A stretch of DNA of 28,744 nt, from IMG/VR virus record IMGVR_UViG_3300027861_000150, positions 1 through 28,744 of that record. One strand, given 5' to 3'. The notes beneath the pieces were generated by a model. It was not told the DNA's origin. It made no database searches and worked only from the letters and a program-made list of their open reading frames with translations. Made by a program: the position numbers and the translations under genes. Within the stretch, counting starts at the first letter, position 1, and each line of letters begins with the position of its first letter. Source of the DNA: a virus. Below are positions 15,414-21,507 of the stretch, piece by piece.

Positions 15414-15871
15414 TCCAGAAAGAACTCAGCATACTTGTCAGAGCCTTCGTAATCTTCGATTAGGTATGTTTCCTTAACCTTCAAGGTGACAGGTCTGTAA
15501 AGGACAGCCATTGCCTTGTGATACGTAGTTGGTGACTTCATATAATTTTCTAAATCCACATACTCGCCCAGACTAATGTCATCCAGCTTCGGTATGAAAC
15601 CAAAGTCAGTATCTCCAATCTTAATTCTGTTTCTGAATGTTGGCTTCTGTCCGAACACATCTTGCAGCATCTGGACAACGACATCGTATTGCGTCAGGCT
15701 CAGTTTCTGCAAGTCCTCATAGCTGACGTTGCAGAATATGCTGACCATCTTCATCGTCACAAACTCACTTTCTTGAGCATCCTTATTCGCATCCAAGATT
15801 TTTTGATATGCGATGTAGTCCTTTAGTGGAATGTCCTTGAGACTTGCTGGAACTTGAAATTTGACTTTCAT
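15176..15871 (-). CDS. Tail assembly chaperone, main product
   Basis: The 231-aa product starts at ATG 15871 (MKVKFQVPASLKDIPLKDYI), chosen because the late-promoter-like motif ends five bases before it. The upstream in-frame extension lies in a promoter. Residues about 30-166 form a helical core ending ALGAMLFFWNLGKELL. Position before gp10-like and tail genes and a slippery nine-T run at codons 163-167 fit the lambda gpG chaperone, which coats the tape measure during tail assembly. After codon 166 a -1 shift reads a conserved domain. The final 35 residues in this frame are less convincing. Confidence 0.7.
   Translation of the reverse strand: MKVKFQVPASLKDIPLKDYIAYQKILDANKDAQESEFVTMKMVSIFCNVSYEDLQKLSLTQYDVVVQMLQDVFGQKPTFRNRIKIGDTDFGFIPKLDDISLGEYVDLENYMKSPTTYHKAMAVLYRPVTLKVKETYLIEDYEGSDKYAEFFLDCDLETALGAMLFFWNLGKELLTDMKTYLQEELMTTNMESEHSLDSDGDGISPSFISQMEASLELMQSQNWHSINVCLN
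15373..15381 (-). other. Candidate -1 ribosomal frameshift site (nine-T run)
   Basis: On the coding strand the chaperone frame reads ATG CTT TTT TTT TGG. This contains the heptamer T-TTT-TTT in the correct phase for tandem -1 slippage, after which reading continues TTG GAA into the overlapping frame. Both P-site and A-site tRNAs can re-pair perfectly. No downstream pseudoknot was identified by eye. The homopolymer could also be an assembly error, which is why it should be checked. Confidence 0.7.
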
Positions 15872-15901
15872 AATATATAAACGTATTTGGTTGGTTTTGT
15901 A
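15872..15901 (-). promoter_or_regulatory. Candidate phage late promoter (ECF-type), copy 4
   Basis: On the minus strand TAC at 15901..15899, 15 bases, CGTTTAT at 15883..15877, five bases and the chaperone ATG. Three of the four copies have AAC here; this one has TAC. It lies directly behind a host-type box, so this gene may have both early and late promoters. Confidence 0.55.
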
Positions 15902-15908
15902 CCTCACG

Positions 15909-15916
15909 CAAATATA
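15909..15916 (-). promoter_or_regulatory. Host-type -7 box TATATTTG before tail chaperone
   Basis: TATATTTG on the minus strand fits TAnnTTTG. It lies 37 bases before the chaperone ATG and directly after a terminator. No clear TTG was found 19-22 bases upstream, so strength is uncertain. Confidence 0.45.
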
Positions 15917-15920
15917 GGGC

Positions 15921-15947
15921 ATAAAAAAAGCCCCATCTCTGAGGCTT
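15921..15947 (-). terminator. Rho-independent terminator after the 68-aa cassette gene
   Basis: On the minus strand AAGCC pairs with GGCTT (extended by CTC/GAG pairing inside), followed by seven T residues. It closes the small promoter-driven gene that ends at 15975 and precedes the tail operon promoters. Confidence 0.75.
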
Positions 15948-15974
15948 GTGTTTTTACTGTTTTAAGTTTACGAG

Positions 15975-16181
15975 TCATAATATAATTATTTGCGCTGTTT
16001 GGTTTTTTTCTTCGTAAGACCCAAACATTAACAGATTACTAATCTTCATTTCAGTTTCCTTTAAAGACCACCACTTGTCAGACGTTTCATCCACTTCATT
16101 TAATTGGTCAAATACATCAACTCTATTCTCTCTAAGTTGTGAGTCAATCGCTTTTTGTTGTTGTTCTGTGTAAGTTCTCAT
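15975..16181 (-). CDS. Small protein, 68 aa, promoter-driven cassette gene 3
   Basis: ATG at 16181 is chosen because TATATTTG (16211..16204) and a CTTATCAAACAAACA leader lie in front; the longer frame would begin in the promoter. The product (MRTYTEQQQKAIDSQLRENR...) is helical and acidic (two helices, with Trp-Trp in the middle). No family recognised. It sits between terminase and tail genes with its own promoter and terminator, an insertion that interrupts a normally continuous late block. It is moron-like, with the same promoter design as the genes at 1662 and 1343. Confidence 0.65.
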   Translation of the reverse strand: MRTYTEQQQKAIDSQLRENRVDVFDQLNEVDETSDKWWSLKETEMKISNLLMFGSYEEKNQTAQIIIL

Positions 16182-16203
16182 AGTTTCTGTTTGTTTGATA
16201 AGG

Positions 16204-16254
16204 CAAATATAACAATATTCTGTTAATAAACACAATAACTTCAAAATTATTTTT
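16204..16254 (-). promoter_or_regulatory. Host-type promoter of the 68-aa cassette gene
   Basis: TATATTTG at 16211..16204 with TTG 21 bases upstream (16235..16233) and an A/T-rich block AAAAATAATTTT next to the terminase stop. The same block and leader type are present upstream of the promoter at 1.7 kb, so the two cassettes share an origin or were selected for the same promoter. Confidence 0.7.
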
Positions 16255-17419
16255 ATCTGATGCTGTAACTTCCATAGTTCGGATTTGCCAACCTATTCCA
16301 AACTGCATAGCGCACCGCATCAATCGCGTGATTGAAATTGTCCACAGGTTTGTTAAGCAGGTTGCCATTCTTGTCTTCAGTCCACTTGTAGTTTTGCAGT
16401 TCTTTGATTAGGTTCAAACTGTTGGCTGTGACCTTTAGTTCGTACCTCTTCAGCATATCAATGCCAGCCATAATACTGTCCGCACCTTTTGCTGTTGGTT
16501 TGACATTCCAACGTAGCCTGTGCAGTTCTTCGATTGACTTTGGCTCTGCCGAGTCAGCATAGATTACATCAAGCCTATTTAATTCTAATTCCTCAAACTT
16601 CTGAGCGATGTCTTGATTTGTTAGGTTGGTATGATATAGCAGTTCGTCAAGTATTAATTGATTGCCTTTCTTGTAGACCTTGACCAACGCTGTTGGGTCA
16701 TTCGTAAATCCAAAGTCCATTCCTGTCGATAGTAGCTGACCAGATACCTCTTGCACGATTCCAAACTGAAATATGGTTGCTCTGGACATTCCGCGCTCAC
16801 CAAGTCCATAGATGCGCCAATAATCTTCATCGGTTTCCTTGAGTCGTTCAATCTCGTGAATGATGCTTTCGTCAAGGTATGGATTGTCCTTGTATGTCGT
16901 TTGTAGAAAGGAACAGTCATCTCTAGGCACTACCTTATCATAAATCCAATGGAAGCTATCAGATGGATTGTAGTCGATTATGATGCGCCCTGTGGTTCTG
17001 AATAGTATCTGCTGCCAATCTTCCCAATAAAGTTCATTTGCCTCGTTTAGAAAGGCTAAATCACGCTTGCGACCTCGTATCTTCTGCGGCTGGTCTAAGC
17101 TGATAAACTCAATCAGGTTTCCGTTGAGATGGTATTCGCTATTGGATTTATTATGATACTGCTCGCTGTATAGATTGTGTTTGCGGAGGATGTCAAAAAA
17201 GTCGCGCATAACAGATGAGCGAACTGCTGGAAATGTCTTACGAGCAATCGTTATGGTTTTGCCTTTATTGCGATAGCAGTATTCAAATATTATCCAAAGC
17301 AGAATATTGTAAGTCTTGCCAGACCGAGTTCCGCCTTGCTCAACCATTATCTTTTTAGGCGACTTCCTGAGATGTGTATATACCTTATTTACCTGTATCG
17401 TCCCATTCGCCATCCTCAA
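16253..17419 (-). CDS. terL: Terminase large subunit
   Basis: TerL is the ATPase-nuclease that packages DNA into the prohead. Walker A is GGTRSGKT (residues 29-36) and Walker B lies in DLAFLNEANE (about 120-129). The nuclease domain has GMDFGF (about residue 234), YADSAEP (about 290) and HAIDAVRYAV (about 367), matching the RNase H-like acidic residues. The 388-aa length is normal for the family. The start ATG at 17419 overlaps terS by 35 nt; a second ATG two codons downstream is equally possible. The portal is at the far end of the late block and not beside this gene, which is unusual. Confidence 0.95.
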   Translation of the reverse strand: MRMANGTIQVNKVYTHLRKSPKKIMVEQGGTRSGKTYNILLWIIFEYCYRNKGKTITIARKTFPAVRSSVMRDFFDILRKHNLYSEQYHNKSNSEYHLNGNLIEFISLDQPQKIRGRKRDLAFLNEANELYWEDWQQILFRTTGRIIIDYNPSDSFHWIYDKVVPRDDCSFLQTTYKDNPYLDESIIHEIERLKETDEDYWRIYGLGERGMSRATIFQFGIVQEVSGQLLSTGMDFGFTNDPTALVKVYKKGNQLILDELLYHTNLTNQDIAQKFEELELNRLDVIYADSAEPKSIEELHRLRWNVKPTAKGADSIMAGIDMLKRYELKVTANSLNLIKELQNYKWTEDKNGNLLNKPVDNFNHAIDAVRYAVWNRLANPNYGSYSIR

Positions 17420-17738
17420 CTATTTGGAAGGTCTGAATACCTTCGTGTGAAATCTCCTGACGCTCAACGTATCCTCGCTTCTTACCTTTGGTTTTTAAGT
17501 AGAAAATTGTAGCAGCAGCCGAGCCGTCTTGTATTTGCTTGTGCAGTTGTGATTCGGCAAAGTCTAAAGCTACGTTTTCAATATCTGCAACTTGCTTGGC
17601 AAATTCTGCGTCTTCTTTTAGCCATTGGTAGAACGTAGTCCTTCCAACATCTGCTTTCTTACAAGCTGATGTCACTACTCCAAGCGAAGATTCCAAAGCT
17701 TCGATTACTGCCTTTTTATGTTGTTCTGTTTTGTTCAT
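17385..17738 (-). CDS. terS: Terminase small subunit
   Basis: TerS recognises packaging sites and loads TerL. ATG at 17738 overlaps the preceding stop by one base (TAATG); the longer upstream frame would add an unlikely peptide. The 117-aa protein has a helix-turn-helix (about residues 14-45, SACKKADVGRTTFYQWLKED) and a helical centre (ADIENVALDFAESQLHKQIQ), then KTKGKKRGYVERQEI, the TerS pattern of DUF-type Bacteroidetes phages. The stop lies inside terL. Confidence is high from motif plus position. Confidence 0.85.
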   Translation of the reverse strand: MNKTEQHKKAVIEALESSLGVVTSACKKADVGRTTFYQWLKEDAEFAKQVADIENVALDFAESQLHKQIQDGSAAATIFYLKTKGKKRGYVERQEISHEGIQTFQIVEDGEWDDTGK

Positions 17739-18163
17739 TACTTTTCTTCTTGATAGGTTGAATAAACTTGGTCTAAATCGTTGCGCCATTGCTCCCATTG
17801 TCTTGGTGTGCAGGTGCAAGGTTCGTGAAATCGATGGTCAAAAACAACCGCGTGAATCTGCGCAATTACAGGATAGACTTCTGTAAGGTATCTATGCTTC
17901 TCCTGCTTTGTTATGTCCTTGACCTTTGTCCATTGGTTATACTGAGCCTCAGACATACACTTAGCTGGCTTGTGTCTGTCGTATGGAAATAGCTTATTCA
18001 GTTTCTCCTTGCGAGCATCACATCCACAATCTTCGCCAGCCAACCACTTGACCGCCTTCTTGATTCCTGTGGCTTTTGTGACCTTCTCTATTGTATCTCC
18101 AAGTCCTTTACTCGGTGCTTTTTTTCGCCTCGTTGTAGGCTTCGTTGATTTCGCTCTTGGCAT
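17738..18163 (-). CDS. Conserved phage protein with DCGC motif upstream of terminase
   Basis: At 141 aa it begins with a basic tail (MPRAKSTKPTTRRKKAPSKG), then a GDTIEKVTKATGIKKAVKW helix and a Cys cluster (DCGCDARKEKLNKLF). Further Cys occur at CTC near residue 117. The pattern recurs between sigma/transcription genes and terS in Bacteroidetes phages. A DNA- or RNA-binding role is plausible from the basic tail and possible zinc site, but unproven. It overlaps the sigma gene by 56 nt and terS by 1 nt. Confidence 0.7.
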   Translation of the reverse strand: MPRAKSTKPTTRRKKAPSKGLGDTIEKVTKATGIKKAVKWLAGEDCGCDARKEKLNKLFPYDRHKPAKCMSEAQYNQWTKVKDITKQEKHRYLTEVYPVIAQIHAVVFDHRFHEPCTCTPRQWEQWRNDLDQVYSTYQEEK

Positions 18164-18632
18164 TTCTCAATGTGTTGAATATGGATGATGCGCTTATGCG
18201 CGTTTCTTTGGATAGTTTTCTGATGCTCAGTCCTTCGTTGTGATAGAGTTCAAACAGCTTCAAGTCGTACCAATTCATCTGGTCTTTTGCTTGCTCAACA
18301 GCGTCCAGCTTCTTCGTAAATTCTGTTTCAAATTCCATATCAATCTCTGATGCTTTCAATGCTCGAATTGATTCGATGCTTACCATCTGAGTTCGCTTCT
18401 GGATGCGCTGTAAATCAACTATTAAACTACGGATTATAGTATAAACGTAAAAACCAACGATTTGATTTGGATTTTTTTTGTCAATTAGCCTTTCTGGATT
18501 CTTGATTTGAGACAGCTTGATGTACATCTCTTGCACTATGTCTTCAGCATAATGTCCTGCGCCGAGATTAGATGCCATTTTCACCCAATCTTTATGACGT
18601 TCGGTCGTGTATGCAATGTCAAGCAGATTCAT
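18108..18632 (-). CDS. ECF-like RNA polymerase sigma factor
   Basis: The 174-aa product (start ATG 18632 preferred; TTG at 18647 also in frame) has a region-2-like segment HYAEDIVQEMYIKL followed by VGFYVYTIIRSLIVDLQR, then a linker and a region-4-like HTH (NEGLSIRKLSKETRISASSIFNTLRNAKSEI). Two-domain architecture and length fit ECF sigma factors. It is the last gene before the terminase block and lies in the early transcript, so it may direct late transcription. A motif resembling ECF promoters occurs upstream of four late genes. Host-sigma mimicry is the alternative. Confidence 0.8.
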   Translation of the reverse strand: MNLLDIAYTTERHKDWVKMASNLGAGHYAEDIVQEMYIKLSQIKNPERLIDKKNPNQIVGFYVYTIIRSLIVDLQRIQKRTQMVSIESIRALKASEIDMEFETEFTKKLDAVEQAKDQMNWYDLKLFELYHNEGLSIRKLSKETRISASSIFNTLRNAKSEINEAYNEAKKSTE

Positions 18633-18762
18633 TCCAAAAGATTTCAATTGCTAAAATGCCAATGAATATCTGAAAAGTGCATTCTACCTTATCCTCTTCG
18701 TCAAACGCGAAGTAATTAATGCCTAAAATAAACCCTTGTAACCACCCGAATGAAACTTCCAT
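18619..18762 (-). CDS. Small hydrophobic protein, 47 aa
   Basis: ATG at 18762 opens MEVSFGWLQGFILGINYFAFDEED, then a C-terminal hydrophobic helix (FQIFIGILAIEIFW). The product looks like one or two membrane segments around a polar turn. The MxxSFGxLQGFxLG start is a recurring pattern in short Bacteroidetes phage proteins, to my recollection. It overlaps the sigma gene by 14 nt, so the two are likely translated together. Function unknown; a membrane role is inferred from composition only. Confidence 0.6.
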   Translation of the reverse strand: MEVSFGWLQGFILGINYFAFDEEDKVECTFQIFIGILAIEIFWNESA

Positions 18763-18784
18763 TTACGCAATGATACGAAAAAAA

Positions 18785-18976
18785 TCAATCGATGGTTGCG
18801 TTGCGCAGTATTTTAAAGGCGTGATTTCGAACCGTTGACTGTTCATAAGACTCAAGAGCATTGAACTCCTTAGAACGGCTTAAATGGATTCCGTACTTCA
18901 AGACCAACTCAGCCGCCATTCGTGTATACTTAGAATGCCTCAAAATAATTTTGATTGTGGCGCAATTTTCAGCCAA
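18785..18976 (-). CDS. Small basic protein, 63 aa, TTG start
   Basis: The frame has no ATG at its beginning; TTG at 18976 overlaps the previous gene by 37 nt, while an internal ATG at codon 20 would give a 44-aa product. The sequence (ILRHSKYTRMAAELVLKYGIHLSRSKEF...) is basic and helical, with a plausible helix-turn-helix. No family recognised. Position between the coiled-coil gene and the 47-aa gene in the early unit suggests a regulatory or DNA-binding small protein; unproven. Confidence 0.5.
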   Translation of the reverse strand: MAENCATIKIILRHSKYTRMAAELVLKYGIHLSRSKEFNALESYEQSTVRNHAFKILRNATID

Positions 18977-19257
18977 GCGTCATCAGTAAGCTGGTCTTGC
19001 TTTTTGACATCTTCTTCGTAATCCAATTCAATCTCAGCATTGCCCATTTGACTGAACTTATCAATTTGCCTTTCTGCTGCCTCAACCCTGCCAAGCAGCT
19101 TCAGATTCTTCTCTCGCATTGTGCGTAATGCCACTTCTATGTTGTCGAAGTATTCAACAAACTTGTGATCAGGATTATTTGACAGAGTAGTGTTTTTCAT
19201 TATCGTCACTTGCATCAATGCTTTGACTGCGTCAAATTCTAATTCTATCATTTTCAT
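18940..19257 (-). CDS. Coiled-coil protein, 105 aa, unknown function
   Basis: ATG at 19257 overlaps the methyltransferase stop by 4 nt (ATGA). The product is strongly helical (VALRTMREKNLKLLGRVEAA, then RQIDKFSQMG) with an acidic C-terminus. No domain recognised. It belongs to the early/replication block by position and coupling. Confidence 0.6.
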   Translation of the reverse strand: MKMIELEFDAVKALMQVTIMKNTTLSNNPDHKFVEYFDNIEVALRTMREKNLKLLGRVEAAERQIDKFSQMGNAEIELDYEEDVKKQDQLTDDAWLKIAPQSKLF

Positions 19258-19910
19258 AAGTCAAAAATATCAAGTTGGTTTGGATTTTCTTTTTTTATAA
19301 TTCCTAACGCTGTTTCAAGTATAGTTCTGCCAGCTTCATAGTCCACTAGGTTACGAGCCATTTTATTTAGTCTTTGATTCCCTTTGTACTTTGTAAAATC
19401 ATAATCGTGAAACTCAGAAAGCTCTTTTACATTTCCTCGTTCTATCATATTGTTGAACATTTTTCTCTCACCTACATCATTTGGTAGATTAAAATTAGTC
19501 CAGTACATATGCCGACCTCTTTTGTGTCCTGGAATTAAAGGCTCATAAAATGGTATCACATTTTCAACTACATACTTGCCTTCAAAGTAATATTTCAAAA
19601 ATATAATTTCTTCATATAATGTTAAGCTAGGAAATACAGGTTTAAAGTTTTTTGTATTTTTCTGACTAATCCTTACTCTACTATGTGAAGGGCAAGGCGG
19701 TGAACTCCAAATGAAATCAAACTCTTTGTAATGGTCGAGCAAATATTGGTGTGCATCAGCAACTATTACGCTATCATTAGGAAATCGCTCTTGATATAAC
19801 CTTGCTAATTCAGGGTCAAGTTCAACGGCTACTACGTCAATGTTATCCGAAACTTCATCCCACTTGTAACGGTTACCGCCTAAGCAAGCATATAAATTTA
19901 ATATTTTCAT
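19254..19910 (-). CDS. C5 cytosine DNA methyltransferase-like protein
   Basis: The 218-aa protein has motif I-like LYACLGGNRYKW (6-17), an acidic VELDPELARLY (29-39) for SAM contact, motif IV SSPPCPSHS with the catalytic Cys at 73, and motif VI ENV (116-118). It is short for a C5 methylase and lacks an obvious target-recognition domain, so specificity may be poor or provided otherwise. No cognate endonuclease lies next to it, so it looks like an orphan methylase protecting phage DNA. The C-terminus has QLDIF (212-216), which matches the beta-clamp-binding consensus. It overlaps the neighbours by 4 nt on both sides. Confidence 0.8.
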   Translation of the reverse strand: MKILNLYACLGGNRYKWDEVSDNIDVVAVELDPELARLYQERFPNDSVIVADAHQYLLDHYKEFDFIWSSPPCPSHSRVRISQKNTKNFKPVFPSLTLYEEIIFLKYYFEGKYVVENVIPFYEPLIPGHKRGRHMYWTNFNLPNDVGERKMFNNMIERGNVKELSEFHDYDFTKYKGNQRLNKMARNLVDYEAGRTILETALGIIKKENPNQLDIFDL

Positions 19911-20905
19911 TTCTTAATACCTATTAAACCTTTCTTCATACCCAGCGAATCTACGTTGTAGTAACGCTGTTGTTTTCTATCGTAAAACAATCTGAACTTA
20001 CCTGTCTTGCCTACGCCTTTAGGCTTGGTCTTCTGGACATAAACATCTCGCACATTGAAGTAATTATCAACGCTGTGCTGCATCTCTGTATCTCCTTGAT
20101 TGGCAAGCTGAACTTGCTTAATTTGATGCGGCTCGTATAAAAGAATCATCTGATAACCTTTACGCCCGAATTGCTGACCATAAGCCCATTCGTCCTTCTT
20201 ATTAGGTGGAGTCCAGAAGTACCATTCACCATCATCATCCTTTTCACGCACCTCGTGTTTATCATTGGCGTGATTGGTTAGGATTGTCAAATAGTTCTTC
20301 TTCTTTGTCCAAGCGATAAGCACATCCAATTCGTTCTTGACTATGTTGGCTGTTTTACTTCCGCCTATCTCAATGTCTAATTCATTGAATGGGTCTATAA
20401 GCACTCCGTCAAACTTACCGCCAAGCCGATTCTCTTCGTAGTTGACCGCATCAAAGAAGTTGGTGATGTTCATCTGAAGGTCACTCAAGTTCTCTTTCCA
20501 ATGCTCGGTAGGGTCAAGTATTCGAAAGTGCTGGTTAAGCCAAAACATAATCTTATCAAGGCTCTCCTCAGAGATTGGATTGTCGCTATCGTTTTCAAGT
20601 CGTGCGCCTGATGATAGCTTTTCCACGAGCATCTCAATTATCTCGTATTTATCGCCTGTCTCTGGAGATAGTATAAGCCACTTCCATCCGTGCATCAGCG
20701 AAGCATTAAGGATTAAGTCAAAGGTAAATTCTGTTTTACCTGCTCCACCTACGCCAGCTATCATTATCGGATAGCCTTTTTTTAAGCTGATGTATTCGTT
20801 GGCATTCTGCCAAGCTGTATCAAGTCCTCGCTTACGGTTGGTTATCCTTCGATGCTTGATTTGGTTCAGCACCTGAAGAGGCGCTGTTGTCATTGGTTTG
20901 TTCAT
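19907..20905 (-). CDS. DnaB/RecA-type ATPase, probable replicative helicase
   Basis: The 332-aa product (start ATG 20905 preferred, alternatives 20956 and 20893) has Walker A GVGGAGKT (51-58) and Walker B-like FDGVLIDPFNEL (about 165-175), then TILTNHAND (sensor-like), GRKGYQMILLYE and VQKTKPKGVGKTGKF, the order of DnaB C-terminal helicase domains. A primase domain is absent. It probably relies on host primase and polymerase. It overlaps the preceding hypothetical gene by 74 nt and the methyltransferase by 4 nt. RadA-like recombinase is the alternative. Confidence 0.8.
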   Translation of the reverse strand: MNKPMTTAPLQVLNQIKHRRITNRKRGLDTAWQNANEYISLKKGYPIMIAGVGGAGKTEFTFDLILNASLMHGWKWLILSPETGDKYEIIEMLVEKLSSGARLENDSDNPISEESLDKIMFWLNQHFRILDPTEHWKENLSDLQMNITNFFDAVNYEENRLGGKFDGVLIDPFNELDIEIGGSKTANIVKNELDVLIAWTKKKNYLTILTNHANDKHEVREKDDDGEWYFWTPPNKKDEWAYGQQFGRKGYQMILLYEPHQIKQVQLANQGDTEMQHSVDNYFNVRDVYVQKTKPKGVGKTGKFRLFYDRKQQRYYNVDSLGMKKGLIGIKK

Positions 20906-21125
20906 CTGTAATTTGTTTGTATTGTTTAATGTATTCAAATATAAACTCTTTTGCATAATCGTTCTCGCAAAGGAATGCTCCGATTAGACTAAGACCTTGT
21001 TTGGTAAGCGCATTACATACCAGCTTATTCTTCCGAGCCATTATAATGATGTAGTTATCTGATTCGCTCAGTTGCTGCGCTAATGCTCTTCTCTTGAGCC
21101 TTGCGGTTATGATTGGATTATTCAT
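20832..21125 (-). CDS. Unknown protein, 97 aa, upstream of helicase
   Basis: The product (MNNPIITARLKRRALAQQLS...EYIKQYKQITDEQTNDN) is helical at the N-terminus with an acidic, disordered tail (NSASSGAEPNQASKDNQP). I recognise no domain. The helicase start lies inside its 3' part, so the two are coupled. Helicase-loader or accessory function is a guess from position only. Confidence 0.55.
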   Translation of the reverse strand: MNNPIITARLKRRALAQQLSESDNYIIIMARKNKLVCNALTKQGLSLIGAFLCENDYAKEFIFEYIKQYKQITDEQTNDNSASSGAEPNQASKDNQP

Positions 21126-21134
21126 AGGTTCTAG

Positions 21135-21500
21135 TTAATCTTCTAAAGATAAAAGAGTAATTAATTTTTCTTCAGTTATTTCTTCATTATTTAAATAGCA
21201 CTTGCCATCATCAAAATCTTTTTTCTCAAACACTATTAAATTAAAACCTAAATATGTCCATCCATCATCAATACCTCTTCTCATCCATTTGTTTAAATTT
21301 TGCCACATCATTTTCTGACCAATTCTTGGTTCACTATTTCTTGTTTTAATCTCTAACATCATTACTTTTTTGGTTTTCCAATTCCATAAGATAAAATCCA
21401 AATCGCTTGCTGAAAAACCTGTACTTGAATCTGGTAGTTTTTCTCTTATCCATTGACTAAATGTTAAACATCTTCTTCCTGTAATTTCTACTCGTGTCAT
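21135..21500 (-). CDS. PD-(D/E)XK nuclease-like protein
   Basis: This 121-aa protein contains SASDLDFILWNWKTKKVMML followed by EIKTRN, a match to the D...(E)xK core of PD-(D/E)XK nucleases, where the second half is LEIKTR (about residues 49-54). Downstream is QKMMWQNLNKW, a common helix after the core. The call is by pattern only. The DNA of this gene is visibly more A/T-rich than the replication genes on both sides, a possible sign of separate acquisition. It lies 7 bases after the initiator gene. A Holliday or restriction-type nuclease is possible. Confidence 0.6.
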   Translation of the reverse strand: MTRVEITGRRCLTFSQWIREKLPDSSTGFSASDLDFILWNWKTKKVMMLEIKTRNSEPRIGQKMMWQNLNKWMRRGIDDGWTYLGFNLIVFEKKDFDDGKCYLNNEEITEEKLITLLSLED

Positions 21501-21507
21501 AATTAAC

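Noticed and set aside
16654-16920. Minus-strand ORF of 88 codons inside terL
   Set aside because: It is another frame of the terminase gene, whose own frame has all motifs.
18425-18450. CGTTTATACTATA inside the sigma gene, like the late motif
   Set aside because: No AAC 15 bases upstream and no start codon five bases downstream; it encodes the conserved YVYTII segment of the sigma protein.
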